Part shown: positions 1 through 8,701 of the stretch, one piece after another
Layout of the letters: every line of letters starts with the position of its first letter
Position numbering within the stretch: position 1 is the stretch's first letter
Assembly: GCA_963800725.1 (NCBI GenBank)
Contig: CAWDCE010000024.1
Coordinates: 17,800 to 81,799 of the forward strand
Direction: 5' to 3'
DNA: 64,000 nt
Source: Bog-473 sp963800725
GTDB lineage: Bacteria > Actinomycetota > Acidimicrobiia > Acidimicrobiales > RAAP-2
Position numbers and translations under genes: made by a program
Notes under the pieces: generated by a model
What the model was told of the DNA's origin: nothing
The model's input: the letters and a program-made list of their open reading frames with translations, nothing else
The model's database searches: none

Positions 1-381
1 GCCGTCGTGGAACTGAATCCCTGGACGAAGGGTGATGGTCCATGCGGTGTAGTCCGCGTTCGGGGTAATCGACTGGGCCAGGTAGGGCTCCCAGCGTCCC
101 GCCGCATTGACGATGGCGAGGGGGTCGAAGATGGTGCGCCCGTAGAGGTAGCCGCCCTCGTCCCAGCGAGCGACCGTCGGATCGAATCCGCCCTCTTCGG
201 TGTCGATCCCCATGACCAAGGAGCCCCCGCGCTTGGGTTTGGCCGTTGAGACGCCGTTGAGGCCCGGGCCGTTGGTTTGGCCGGCTTCGGCCCATTGGGC
301 ACCACTCCCCAAGATGGCGGCGCCCGCGCCCAGGGCGACCCCTCCGGCCAGCAAAGATCGGCGGTCAAATCGGTGCGTCAT
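1..381 (-). CDS. Tat-exported ABC transporter substrate-binding protein, family 5 (N-terminal part)
   Basis: Partial gene: the first 127 codons are inside the window and the rest lies beyond base 1. Translation from the ATG at 381 starts MTHRFDRRSLLAGG, a twin-arginine signal (RRSLL then a hydrophobic Ala/Gly stretch), followed by PKRGGSLVMGIDTEEGGFDP and later TLRPGIQFHDG. That GGSLxxG...FDP...LRxGxxFHDG series is typical of periplasmic peptide/oligopeptide (SBP_bac_5) binding proteins, which deliver peptides or similar solutes to an ABC permease. A G-run about 6 bases before the ATG can serve as ribosome binding site. It is divergent from the peroxiredoxin at 537. The ligand cannot be inferred. 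Confidence 0.85.
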   Translation of the reverse strand, partial: MTHRFDRRSLLAGGVALGAGAAILGSGAQWAEAGQTNGPGLNGVSTAKPKRGGSLVMGIDTEEGGFDPTVARWDEGGYLYGRTIFDPLAIVNAAGRWEPYLAQSITPNADYTAWTITLRPGIQFHDG

Positions 382-536
382 TGAAACCCCCCTGCTGCTA
401 AGAGCCCAAGCCTGCGGCCCCCCAAAAGCCGCCGTCGGCGACTGGCGCGAAACGCTACCGCCTTGGAGACGTTTGCGGAGGGCACTTCGAGTTGTGGCAA
501 CCTGGCCGTGACAAACGAGCCGCAGAGGAGACAAAG

Positions 537-1019
537 ATGGCGATCGAAACCGGACAGAAAATCCCCGATGTCAAGGTGTTCACGTACGGCGAGTCCGGCC
601 CCGAGGCCACGACGACCGGCGAAGTGCTCGGGACCGGAAAAGTGGTGCTCTTTGCCGTGCCCGGTGCCTTCACGCCGACGTGTTCGGACCACCACCTGCC
701 CGGCTTCGTGCTGCGGGCCGACGAACTCAAGGCCAAGGGCGTGGACAAGATCGTCTGCGTGTCGGTCAACGACCCCTTTGTCATGGGGGCGTGGGGCTCA
801 GACCAAAAGGTCGGGCAGCAAGTCGTCATGTTGGCCGATGGCAACGGGGATTTCACATCGGCCATGGGGCTCCCAATGGATGGGAGCGGGTTCGGCCTCG
901 GGTCGCGTTCGCAGCGCTACGCGGCCATCATCGAGGACGGGACGCTGACCTGGCTGGCGGTTGAGCCGGGCCCGGGTTTGGTGGCCAGTTCGGCCGAAGA
1001 GGTACTCGCCGCGTTGTAA
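537..1019 (+). CDS. Peroxiredoxin, Prx5/AhpE-like thiol peroxidase
   Basis: 160-residue peroxiredoxin of the Prx5 (redoxin) group, which reduces hydroperoxides through a reactive cysteine in the cytoplasm. The peroxidatic motif PGAFTPTCSDHHLPGF is present with the catalytic Cys at residue 49 and the usual Pro, Thr and downstream Arg residues. The start at MAIETG is chosen because GAGGAG sits 6 bases upstream; the frame is open 15 codons further back but without such a site. It is followed after 14 bases by a VOC protein and is probably co-transcribed with it. The reducing partner is unknown. Confidence 0.93.
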   Translation: MAIETGQKIPDVKVFTYGESGPEATTTGEVLGTGKVVLFAVPGAFTPTCSDHHLPGFVLRADELKAKGVDKIVCVSVNDPFVMGAWGSDQKVGQQVVMLADGNGDFTSAMGLPMDGSGFGLGSRSQRYAAIIEDGTLTWLAVEPGPGLVASSAEEVLAAL

Positions 1020-1033
1020 GGGGGTAAGCGACC

Positions 1034-1480
1034 ATGGCCACGCACCGTGGGTTTGACCACGTGACCATTGCGGTCAGTGATCTCGCCGCCGCCACCCAAT
1101 TTTTCGGTCTGCTCGGTTTCGAGGAGACCGCGTCGACGGTGGTTTCCGGCCAGGCAATGTCGGACTTCATGGGGATCGCAGATTGGGAGGCTGACCACGT
1201 CACGCTGGCGTTGAAAGATGGACCCTCACATCAAGAGGTACAGCTCCTCAATTTCCACAATCCGCCCCTCAGCCAAGAGCGAGACGAGGCCAACCTGGCC
1301 CGGCTCGGCTTCAATCATGTCTGTTTCGCGGTTGACGACCTTGCGGCCACGCTCGAACATCTCACTGCCCACGGCGTCGAGGTCAGGAACGAGATCATGC
1401 ATTTCCACGACCGACAACTGGTGTTCTTGGTCGGTCCGGGCGATGTCACGATCGAGTTGGCCGAGTGGACCAGTGCGTAG
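1034..1480 (+). CDS. VOC (glyoxalase/bleomycin resistance) family protein
   Basis: 148-residue single-unit vicinal oxygen chelate protein. It opens with FDHVTIAVSDLAAATQFF and has a second beta-alpha-beta module around LGFNHVCFAVDDLAATLEHL, then a C-terminal GDVTIELAEW. Metal-ligand candidates are the His in FDHV and NHV and the Glu near the end. VOC proteins include glyoxalases, dioxygenases and epimerases; nothing here fixes the substrate. It lies 14 bases after the peroxiredoxin, so a role in handling oxidised or reactive small molecules is conceivable but only inferred. Confidence 0.85.
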   Translation: MATHRGFDHVTIAVSDLAAATQFFGLLGFEETASTVVSGQAMSDFMGIADWEADHVTLALKDGPSHQEVQLLNFHNPPLSQERDEANLARLGFNHVCFAVDDLAATLEHLTAHGVEVRNEIMHFHDRQLVFLVGPGDVTIELAEWTSA

Positions 1481-1502
1481 GGGCGCCGCCCCTCTGACCT
1501 GA

Positions 1503-2360
1503 TCAGGCGAGGGTGGCGAGGCCGGTTTGGTCGTCGAGGGGCAGTGAGGGGGACACGGTGGCCGAAACCACCACCTCATCGAGCTCGGCGATGCCCCTGG
1601 TGACGGCGGCAAACGCCGTGTCGGCGGCGTCGCGGCCCGTGGCGATGCGCACCAGTGACTGGCGTGGGGCCAGGCCGGTGGCGTCGTAGACGCGCCAGAC
1701 ACCATCTTGATAGGCCTCAAAGACGGCGTGGAAGTCCATTGGGGAAAGCCCGGGCGCGTAGACGGCGGCAAAACGAGCCGGGACACCGGTGGCCCTGCAC
1801 AAGACGATCCCGAGGTGGGCGAAGTCACGACAGGTGCCAACCCCGGTGAGCAAGGTGTCCTCCGCCGAATCATGGACGCTGCTCGAACCTGTGACGTAGC
1901 CGGTGCGGTGGCGGATCCACTCGGAGATCGCCCCCACCCGTGCGCCGACATCGGGTCCCGTACCGAATTCGGCGACGGCGAAACCGACCAAGTGGTCGCT
2001 CGGACAGTAGCGACTCGGGCGGAGGTAGACCTGCCGATCGAATTCGGCATGGTCGAGCGGGGCCGCAGTTTGCGCTGTTGGCGATATCTGACTGCGGTAA
2101 TGCACGCTGAGGCGGCCCGGGTTGGTGGCGACGACCTGCATTGTCGCCCCGTCACGGCTCACAATCTCGTCGACCGAGACCGGTGCCTGTCCATCGGTGG
2201 TTACCGTGAACTGCTTGTCGTCCACATGACCGGCTGTGGCGGAGGCAACTACCTGGAGGATCACCTCAGCGGGTTCGGCGATTGTGAACGACAGGTCGCA
2301 CGACACCGTGCGGAACTGCGTGGAGCCGAGGCCGTCCTCGACCAAGTCACCACTCGACAT
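1503..2360 (-). CDS. Transglutaminase-like (TGc) domain protein
   Basis: Cysteine-peptidase-fold protein with an N-terminal beta domain (FTIAEPAEVILQVVAS) and a C-terminal transglutaminase-like domain. The catalytic triad is visible: Cys in GVGTCRDFAHL, His in PMDFHAVFEAY and Asp in VYDATGLAPR. Family members act as peptidases or amidases, often in actinobacterial peptide or cell-wall metabolism; substrate unknown. The start chosen is MSSGDLVEDG. The frame stays open upstream, with a GTG at 2618 preceded by AAAGGGA, giving a possible 86-residue N-terminal extension. It is convergent with the VOC gene that ends at 1480. Confidence 0.85.
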   Translation of the reverse strand: MSSGDLVEDGLGSTQFRTVSCDLSFTIAEPAEVILQVVASATAGHVDDKQFTVTTDGQAPVSVDEIVSRDGATMQVVATNPGRLSVHYRSQISPTAQTAAPLDHAEFDRQVYLRPSRYCPSDHLVGFAVAEFGTGPDVGARVGAISEWIRHRTGYVTGSSSVHDSAEDTLLTGVGTCRDFAHLGIVLCRATGVPARFAAVYAPGLSPMDFHAVFEAYQDGVWRVYDATGLAPRQSLVRIATGRDAADTAFAAVTRGIAELDEVVVSATVSPSLPLDDQTGLATLA

Positions 2361-2812
2361 CGTCCACGTTCTCACGGTTCGCGACATCGGCGCACATGGC
2401 CGAGCCGAGGGCATCGTGAGTTGCTCTATGCGTGTTTCGCCATGGGACGCGCAACTTTTGGGATCACGCAGGTCGCTGGCGTGCGGCACAGGCACGAGAC
2501 GCTGGTTGGGGACATGGTCGAGTAGCTCGTCGTTCGTCAAGGGCCCGATCAGGACGCCATGGCCGGTGCGCTCGGTGATCGCTACGAAATCAGTCGAGGT
2601 TGCCAAGTACCGCTCCACGCAGTCCCTTTTGATTCTGGCCCTCGGCGCACGGGTCCACCCGAGACGACCGACTCTGTGCAGGCGACCCAATTCATTGGCT
2701 GAGACGGGGGGATCGATCGAGCCGGTGCACTGCGAGGCGACGAGGCGGGGACGGGCACCCGAGTGGACACGACGGCGCCATGGCGAGCGTCGTGAAGTGG
2801 AGTTTCTTGGAG
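2361..2812. other. Intergenic or N-terminal extension region
   Basis: No separate gene is firmly supported here. On the minus strand the frame of the transglutaminase gene stays open to about 2690. The part from GTG 2618 reads like protein (VERYLATSTDFVAITERTG then GVLIGPLTNDELLDHVP) and has an AAAGGGA site 4-5 bases before it. It may be a long N-terminal extension, or a separate small gene fused by an undetected indel. I do not recognise the sequence. Confidence 0.4.
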
Positions 2813-2883
<71 letters not shown>

Positions 2884-2922
2884 GTAGCGGAGCAGCAGTC
2901 TAGAACGTCTACCGTCAATGCT

Positions 2923-3303
2923 GTGGACGCACTCTTTGACCGGGTCGCTGGGAATCAGTTCTTCGTCGACCTCATCGACGCCTTCTACCTGGGGGTGGCC
3001 GGGGACCCGTTGCTCCGACCCCTTTATCCCGACGACCTCACCGAAGGCAAGGAACACCTCGCCCTGTTCTTGGCCCAGTATTGGGGTGGCCCGCCCGCGT
3101 ACAACGAGACTCGCGGCCACCCGCGCCTGCGCATGCGCCACATGCCCTTCGTCATAGGCCCGGCCGAGCGAGATGCGTGGCTGCGCCACATGAATGCCGC
3201 CGTCGATGCAATGCGCAGTGCGGGCAAGGTCACCGACGACGACGCCCGAGAGCTCAATGACTACTTCGCCATGGCGGCGCGGTCGCTCGTGAACGCACCC
3301 TGA
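2923..3303 (+). CDS. Truncated hemoglobin, group II (GlbO-like)
   Basis: Small heme protein of about 126 residues. The GlbO-type series FYLGVAGDPLLRPLYP, HLALFLAQYWGGP and RGHPRLRMRHMPF is intact; His73 in RMRH is the expected proximal heme ligand and RDAWL supplies the conserved Trp. Group II truncated globins bind oxygen and NO and are linked to respiration or peroxide/NO detoxification. The frame is open back to 2869 but that overlaps the divergent tRNA, so GTG 2923 (VDALFDRV) is preferred; no clear Shine-Dalgarno precedes it. It is convergent with the enoyl-CoA hydratase, whose stop abuts this one. Confidence 0.9.
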   Translation: MDALFDRVAGNQFFVDLIDAFYLGVAGDPLLRPLYPDDLTEGKEHLALFLAQYWGGPPAYNETRGHPRLRMRHMPFVIGPAERDAWLRHMNAAVDAMRSAGKVTDDDARELNDYFAMAARSLVNAP

Positions 3304-4116
3304 TCAGTCCACGAAATCCGGAGCACGACCCTCGCGCCGGGCTCTGATCGACTCTTCGAAGTTCTTGGTGGTAATGCGCACGAAGAGCTGGGCCATGCCT
3401 TCGGCGTCCATGTGGGTCTGCAAGCTTGCGGCGTCGAGGCTGTTCCACAGCTGGCGTTTGGTGAGTTCGATCCCTGCCCGGCTCCAACCAATGATCCGCT
3501 CGGCCATCTCGGCGCAAGAATCGAGCAGCTCGTCGCCCTCGACCACCCGGGCGACCAATCCAATCCGCTCGGCCTCGGTGGCGTCGACGTCACGACCCGT
3601 CAGCATGATCTCGGTAGCCCTCGATTGCCCGATGGACCGCGGGAGCAGGTAGCTGATCCCGAGTTCGGCCGCGGTCAGGCCGTTGTTGATGCCCGCGGCA
3701 CGGAAGTAGGCACTCGACGAGGCGATCCGGATGTCCGCGGAGAGGGCGAGGCAGAACCCCCCGCCAATGGCGGGGCCGTTGACGGCGGCGATTACCGGTT
3801 GGTGGAGGCGCCGGATGGTGGCGATGACCTCGTCGAGCAATTCCATCGAGCGCATCGCCAGCGTGGGCAATGTGAGTCCATCGACATGGGGAATGGTGCC
3901 GGGATCCTCGAGATCGGCCCCCGAACAAAACCCCTTGCCGGCACCGGTCAAGACGACGACCCGGACATCATTGTCCTGACCAATCTGCCGCAAGGTGTCA
4001 CGCAGCGGAATCATGACGTCAAAGGCCATGGCGTTCATACGCTCGGGCCGGTTCAAGGTAACCAGGGCAACGTGGGGATAGGGGTGGGAGACCTCGACAA
4101 ATGCCATGGCGGGCAT
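3304..4116 (-). CDS. Enoyl-CoA hydratase/isomerase family protein
   Basis: 270-residue crotonase-fold enzyme. Conserved blocks are VALVTLNRPERMNAM, the oxyanion-hole segment GAGKGFCSGADL, and NGPAIGGGFCLALSADIRIAS. Crotonases hydrate or isomerise acyl-CoA thioesters; the residues visible do not separate hydratase from isomerase or hydrolase activity. The start at 4116 (MPAMAF) is uncertain by three codons, with MAFVEV at 4107 as the alternative. A paralogue is at 14694-15491. No beta-oxidation partners are adjacent. Confidence 0.9.
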   Translation of the reverse strand: MPAMAFVEVSHPYPHVALVTLNRPERMNAMAFDVMIPLRDTLRQIGQDNDVRVVVLTGAGKGFCSGADLEDPGTIPHVDGLTLPTLAMRSMELLDEVIATIRRLHQPVIAAVNGPAIGGGFCLALSADIRIASSSAYFRAAGINNGLTAAELGISYLLPRSIGQSRATEIMLTGRDVDATEAERIGLVARVVEGDELLDSCAEMAERIIGWSRAGIELTKRQLWNSLDAASLQTHMDAEGMAQLFVRITTKNFEESIRARREGRAPDFVD

Positions 4117-4291
4117 CGTAGAGGGGCTCCGCGGAAGAGACAGATCGAAGCGAATTCGAAGTGCCGCCCCGGCAGTTCTGCGCCCCGACGCAAATCGCTG
4201 AATAGTCTCGCGAACAGGTCAAAGTGAGGGTGCCACGTACCAGAGCTTTCGGACCTCTTGAGGGTCGACAGATCACGGGATGAGATGAAAA

Positions 4292-4606
4292 ATGTCAGAT
4301 ATCGACAAGACTTTTCGAGCCACGATGCAAAAGAGCCCCAATAAGGGCGGATGGACGTACGTCGTGATGGACGGATCTGTGGAGTACTTCGGGACCAGGG
4401 GTCTCGTCAAGGTGCGCGGAACAGTCGACGGCGAACCTTTTGAAAGTTCATTCATGGCGCTCGGGGACGGGACCCACAAGCTGCCGATCAAGGCTGAGAT
4501 TCGCAAGAGAATCGGAAAGGACGAAGGAGACGAGGTCGTGGTACGGCTGACTGAGCGGTTGGCACGCCCGGTGTCGACAGACTTTCGAACCGATGCAACC
4601 GGTTGA
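4292..4606 (+). CDS. DUF1905 domain protein
   Basis: 104-residue small beta-barrel-like protein matching the DUF1905 family: KGGWTYVVMDGSVEYFG, then VKVRGTVDGEPFESSFMALGDG, then LPIKAEIRKRIGKDEGD and a final VVVRLTER. Family members occur alone or fused to YdeI/OmdA-type domains and have no assigned reaction. It is followed closely by a mycothiol-dependent isomerase-like gene whose open frame overlaps its stop, so the two are likely co-transcribed. Confidence 0.85.
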   Translation: MSDIDKTFRATMQKSPNKGGWTYVVMDGSVEYFGTRGLVKVRGTVDGEPFESSFMALGDGTHKLPIKAEIRKRIGKDEGDEVVVRLTERLARPVSTDFRTDATG

Positions 4607-4644
4607 ACAGGCGCGCAGAGGGACTATGGACCGGGGTGGCCAGA

Positions 4645-5469
4645 GTGCGTGACACGGCAAGTGTCGACGGAGACGTCCAACAACTTGTCGGCGCGGCCAT
4701 GGTGAGGACCCGACGCATTGTTGACGGTTTGAGCGCTCTGGGCGTTGACGAGCTGCGTCAGCCCTCTTTGCTCCCGCAGTGGAGCCGGCTGACCATCGCG
4801 TGTCACCTTCGATATGGCGCCGAGGCGCTCAGCCGTATGACGCGCTCCGCCCTCGACGCGGTGCCCGTGGCTTACTACCCCGAAGGTCGAAACGAGCAAC
4901 GTCCGCGCACTTTGGCACCAGAGTGGGGGGAATCGCCCGACGACGTGGTGGCGTCATTGGCGCAACGGAGTGACGAACTCAACGAACAATGGTCTGCCCT
5001 CGATCCGGTCGCTTGGCGAGTAGAAGTCGCCGAACCCCCGGGCAATATCGATCTGGGTCCAATCCGCCTTGGTCGCCTCCCGCTGTTGCGGTTGACGGAG
5101 GTCGAGGTGCACGGGACCGACTTGGCGATGCACCTTGAGGACTGGAGCGAGATCTTCGTCGAAGCCGCCCTGCCCATGCGCCTCGAGTGGTTGAACGTCC
5201 GTCGCGCTAACGACCAGGTGTCCGACCGGACCCTTGAGGGATCGTGGCTGCTCGTGGCGACTGATGGAGCGACCTACAAGGTGAGCGTGGACGGCACCAC
5301 GATCGAATCGCGACCGGCGGCCCGGGACGAACAAGCGACGGCGGTCATCGAGGCAAGCAGTCGGGACCTGTTGGCCTTGTTGTTGGGGCGCCCCTTGCGC
5401 ACGGCGCCCGTCATCACGGGAGATATCGCGTTCGGTCGATCCTTCTCCAAGGCGTTTCCCGGCCCGTAG
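4645..5469 (+). CDS. Maleylpyruvate isomerase family, mycothiol-dependent (DinB-like) protein
   Basis: Roughly 274-residue protein of the MDMPI family. These are DinB-fold proteins that use mycothiol, the actinobacterial glutathione substitute, for isomerase or thiol-transfer chemistry. The N-terminal helix bundle has VRTRRIVDGLSALGVDEL and LPQWSRLTIACHLRYGAEAL, with the metal-binding His in ACHLRYG; RLTEVEVHGTDLAMHLEDW supplies further His/Glu ligands. The C-terminal half carries an SCP2-like segment. Start is uncertain: TTG 4603 overlaps the previous stop, but GTG 4645 after a G-rich stretch fits family length better. Confidence 0.82.
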   Translation: MRDTASVDGDVQQLVGAAMVRTRRIVDGLSALGVDELRQPSLLPQWSRLTIACHLRYGAEALSRMTRSALDAVPVAYYPEGRNEQRPRTLAPEWGESPDDVVASLAQRSDELNEQWSALDPVAWRVEVAEPPGNIDLGPIRLGRLPLLRLTEVEVHGTDLAMHLEDWSEIFVEAALPMRLEWLNVRRANDQVSDRTLEGSWLLVATDGATYKVSVDGTTIESRPAARDEQATAVIEASSRDLLALLLGRPLRTAPVITGDIAFGRSFSKAFPGP

Positions 5470-5582
5470 CGACGTGCATCGAGAGGCCGTCCCGCGCCAG
5501 GGCGCGACCTAATGCCGACACGACCTAGTGCAATATGGGTATCGAGGTCGCCGCCGCGTCCGTCCGAGGAGCCTTCTTCGTC

Positions 5583-6035
5583 ATGCCGATCACCATCCGC
5601 TACGCCACCATGGAAGATGCAACAGAGGTCGAAAGGGTATTTCGAAGTGCATCTCTGTCGAACGAGAATGATCGAGAATTACTGGCGCGCCATCCCCAAT
5701 GGCTGAAGCTTTCACCCGCGGGTATCCGAGATCACCGGATGCGGGTCGCGGTTGATGACAACAACGCCGTCGTTGGGTTTGCGACCTATCTGATCGTCGA
5801 TGACATCGTCGAGCTTGAAGATCTTTTCGTGGACCCTCGGCACATGCGCCAGCGCATCGGAGCGTCCTTGGTGCGAGATATAGCGACATTGGTACGCGAC
5901 CTCGGGTTTGTCACGCTCGAGGTGACGGCCAACCCTCACGCACAAGCCTTCTACCGGCACATGGGATTTGCGGTGTGCCATGTCGTCGAAACGCAAGGCT
6001 ACCCAGCCGACCGGATGCAGCGGCGAACGCAATGA
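5583..6035 (+). CDS. GNAT family N-acetyltransferase
   Basis: 150-residue acetyl-CoA-dependent transferase. The fold is visible from ITIRYATMEDATEVERVF at the N-terminus to the acetyl-CoA site around VDPRHMRQRIGASLVRDIATL (the Q/R-x-x-G-x-G/A element) and the terminal FYRHMGFAVCHV. The start is the ATG at MPITIRY; an upstream ATG at 5535 is in frame but adds a non-homologous leader. The acceptor is unknown. One of four or more GNAT genes in the window. Confidence 0.88.
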   Translation: MPITIRYATMEDATEVERVFRSASLSNENDRELLARHPQWLKLSPAGIRDHRMRVAVDDNNAVVGFATYLIVDDIVELEDLFVDPRHMRQRIGASLVRDIATLVRDLGFVTLEVTANPHAQAFYRHMGFAVCHVVETQGYPADRMQRRTQ

Positions 6036-6090
6036 CATTCGCGAAGCGAAAAGACGGGCGGATCGCCCCCGTCCTTGAGAGACTGGCGCT

Positions 6091-6876
6091 ATGGGCGAGA
6101 TCCTGCCGGGCGGTATAGCGAACGCCGGCGGCGTTCTCCGCGAGGGCGACTTCGTCCTTCGCCCCGCAAACCCCAACTCCGAGGCCGTGCACACCTTCCT
6201 GCGTGAACTCCGGTCGACTGGATTCGATGGTGCATCGATGCCCGTCGGGATCCAATCCGACGGGCGAGAACGGCTGGTCTTCATCGAAGGTGACGTTGCC
6301 GTGCCGCCGTTTGCCCCCTGGGCGCAGACCGACCAGGCCCTCTCCTCGATCGCCACCCTGGTGAGGGCGTTCCACGAGGCCTCGTCCCGAATTCACGTCG
6401 TTGATACGAAGTGGAGCGACGAGCTGGCTGATCCGCGCGGCGGGACGATGATCTGCCACAACGATGTGTGCCTGGAAAATGTGGTCTTCCGACACGGCGA
6501 TGCCGTCGCACTCTTGGATTTCGACTTCGCCGCACCGGGGCGGCCGCTCTTCGACGTCGCCGCCTTCGCCCGCATGTGCGTGCCGATCGACGACGACCTC
6601 AGCGCGAGGCGCCTGGGATTTATGGATCTGGACCGTCCTGGCCGACTACGCCTGGTGGCCGACGCCTACGGATTGGACTCCGCTGGGCGCCATGGCCTGC
6701 TCGAACATCTCGATCGGTCCATGCAAAGTGGTGGATTGTTTGTCCAACGGCGGGTTGAAGCAGGCGACCGTAACTTCATTCGGATGCTCGAGGACATGGG
6801 TGGGATGCATCGCTATGAGCGTCGGCTGGAGTGGTGGCGGACATCGCGGCAGTCATTCGTGCGGGCGCTGAGATGA
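6091..6876 (+). CDS. Aminoglycoside phosphotransferase (APH)-like kinase
   Basis: 261-residue kinase-like protein. The catalytic loop ICHNDVCLENVVF (H123-N124-D125 and N130) and the metal motif LLDFDFAAPGRPLFDVA (D143/D145) are intact. The N-terminal lobe is short but contains the VLREGDFVLRP segment. APH family members phosphorylate antibiotics, sugars, choline and other small molecules, so this is not evidence of drug resistance. The C-terminus RRLEWWRTSRQSFVRAL is helical. It stands alone between a GNAT gene and pyrE. Confidence 0.83.
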   Translation: MGEILPGGIANAGGVLREGDFVLRPANPNSEAVHTFLRELRSTGFDGASMPVGIQSDGRERLVFIEGDVAVPPFAPWAQTDQALSSIATLVRAFHEASSRIHVVDTKWSDELADPRGGTMICHNDVCLENVVFRHGDAVALLDFDFAAPGRPLFDVAAFARMCVPIDDDLSARRLGFMDLDRPGRLRLVADAYGLDSAGRHGLLEHLDRSMQSGGLFVQRRVEAGDRNFIRMLEDMGGMHRYERRLEWWRTSRQSFVRALR

Positions 6877-6952
6877 CGCTCGATCCAAGGGGTACTGTGC
6901 CACCGAATGTCTGCGCACCATCGCCGGCGCTGCGCACGGCCGGTCAGCGGGT

Positions 6953-7470
6953 TCAGCCCAAATCGTCTGAGGTGAAGAGTGAAGTCACCGAACATCCGAT
7001 CGAGTCCAGTTTCGGGTGAACTCCTCCACTCCGATCAATGATGCAGAGCACGGATTCAACCTCGCCCCCGCGGTCGCGTAGCTCGACCGCTGAATCGGCC
7101 ACCTGACCTCCGGTGGTAATCACGTCTTCGATGATCAAGAGTCGCCGACCATCTATATCCGCACCCTCCGCGGCTTCATCGTCCCATAAGACTTCGGCCG
7201 CTTGCGCACGAAGACCGCGGGAAGTCCCGTGGTAAGCGAGAGCGCAGTCGCCACTGGTACGCCCCCGAGTTCAAGCCCCGCCAGTATCTCGGTGTTCGAT
7301 GGCACAAGGGCCGCCGCGTGGTGGGCAATGTCCTTGAGAAGGATGGGGTCTGATTCGAACAAGTACTTGTCGAAGTAGGTAGTGGACACCAGACCCGAGC
7401 GAAGTGTGAATTCGCCGTTCAACCGACAGCGCGCGCCAATCTGCGTTCCAAGCACGCTCGTCGAGCTCAC
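6953..7470 (-). CDS. pyrE: Orotate phosphoribosyltransferase, frameshifted
   Basis: De novo pyrimidine enzyme that joins orotate and PRPP to make OMP. The first frame from GTG 7470 covers LNGEFTLRSGLVSTTYFDKY and VFVRKRPKSYG, then stops early. A second frame continues with DEAAEGADIDGRRLL and the PRPP-binding loop IIEDVITTGGQ to a stop at 6953. One base is missing near 7183-7185, where a CCC on the plus strand would need a fourth C. With it restored the protein is 172 residues, normal for OPRT. Both halves keep all conserved residues, so a sequence error is more likely than a pseudogene. The gene is alone, without other pyr genes. Confidence 0.88.
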
Positions 7471-7511
7471 GAGATCACTATGCCATCTGCGAGACGTGCC
7501 GAGTCACCGCG

Positions 7512-8042
7512 TCAGCGGCGACGTCTGGCCTGGATGAGGGGAACGCCGAATGGCACGAACGCCACCAAGGCGGCGGCGAGCGCGAGGAAAGCGCCCCATG
7601 ACCAGCTCAAACCCGTGGGCTTGAGCAAGAAGGCCAGCGCCACCAGAACAACATTGATCCCGGTGAGCAGACCCAGGAGCTGCTCTTTGGACATTCGGCC
7701 CATATCTGCGAGGTCGCCTACGTCGAACGCAGTGATCAGGACGTAGAGCACCAACACGATCGAGTTCAACACGGCGATGAACAGCCACCCGTGCACGCTG
7801 AGTCCATCGACGGAAATGGGCCCGAAGCTGTACCAGGGCATCCAAAAAGAGACCAGGAGGGCCAAGGAAGCGGGACCGACGATCCGCTCCTTGGAGTTGA
7901 GGGCGTTGACCTTTTGGCGCGACTTACGGACCGGTTTGGGTGCCGGCCGACGCATGATGGGCGGCCTGATCGCGGCACCGCACTTGGGGCACAGCGCAGT
8001 GCCTGGGGACACCTCAACCAGGCAGCGGGAGCAAGCGGGCAT
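7512..8042 (-). CDS. Zinc-ribbon membrane protein
   Basis: 176-residue protein starting MPACSRCLVEVSPGTALCPKCG, a four-cysteine zinc ribbon (CxxC...CxxC). A basic linker with RRPAPKPVRKSRQK follows, then four predicted transmembrane segments (around PASLALLVSFWMPWYSFG, WLFIAVLNSIVLVLYVL, LLTGINVVLVALAFLL and GAFLALAAALVAFVPFG). Such zinc-ribbon plus membrane architecture is common in actinobacterial proteins of unknown function. It ends with an arginine cluster and is not obviously in an operon. Confidence 0.8.
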   Translation of the reverse strand: MPACSRCLVEVSPGTALCPKCGAAIRPPIMRRPAPKPVRKSRQKVNALNSKERIVGPASLALLVSFWMPWYSFGPISVDGLSVHGWLFIAVLNSIVLVLYVLITAFDVGDLADMGRMSKEQLLGLLTGINVVLVALAFLLKPTGLSWSWGAFLALAAALVAFVPFGVPLIQARRRR

Positions 8043-8701
8043 CCATCCTCCTTCGAGCTGTCTAGGACGCGCCCGGTCAGGCTACAAGCCACACGGGGAC
8101 TTCGGGGATTTCGAGGCGCGACGAACGCGGAATTCGACCTGCCTCGTGGAGTAGCTGCCGAATGAGTCGAGGGCGCGATGCACTGCGTGAGATCGACGGC
8201 GAAGTCAACCGCGACGTAGTTTCAGAGGCGCCGCACTCAGAGGGGCCTGATGCCCTACCGCGGGTTGACACAATCCTTCAAGGTCGATCCCAAAAGGAGC
8301 GGTGCCAATGTTTGGACGACCGAAACGAATCTCCGAAAGTGAACGGTTCTGGGCCCGCATTGAGCAAGAGATGGAGCCCTTGTTCGGCTATTGGGTGGAC
8401 GCGCCCTCTTCGAATCACTGCGCCTTGGGCGCAACTGCGACCAGGTCGGCTGGTGTCGCAACGGCTGACTTGGCCGATCCCAGGCGCGACTTCGAAGTCG
8501 CCGGGTGTGCGCATTCGCCCTGACCGACGTCAGGGTGGGGAAGAGCCGCCTGCATCTGGGCGATGGGGATGAGGTGACAAACGCAGTCGTGCGCTGAATC
8601 GGGAAGCGTCGGACGCTCGGGTCGCGACCTTCGTCGTGTGCACCCGCTCAAGGCCGTCTCGCTGATTCGCGGGTTATCTGGCCTCGCATAGAATTGAGCT
8701 C
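8043..8701. other. Gene-poor stretch with one possible small ORF
   Basis: About 660 bases between the zinc-ribbon gene and the methyltransferase. Apart from the small ORF at 8308-8523 I see no coding pattern with support; long open frames here have arginine-rich, shadow-like translations. It should contain the promoter for the minus-strand zinc-ribbon gene at its left end. Confidence 0.4.
8308..8523 (+). CDS. Small hypothetical protein
   Basis: 71-codon ORF beginning MFGRPKRISESERFWARIEQ with AAGGAG well placed upstream (about 8295-8300). The first 32 residues look like genuine protein (acidic/aromatic, EQEMEPLFGYWVD). After that the composition becomes low-information (ALGATATRSAGVATADLAD), so the real gene may leave this frame through an indel, as happens in several genes of this window. 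Not recognised; low confidence. Confidence 0.35.
   Translation: MFGRPKRISESERFWARIEQEMEPLFGYWVDAPSSNHCALGATATRSAGVATADLADPRRDFEVAGCAHSP

Noticed and set aside
6091..6876. Aminoglycoside resistance gene
   Set aside because: APH-fold kinases without close similarity to resistance enzymes are mostly housekeeping or unknown; only the kinase fold is claimed.
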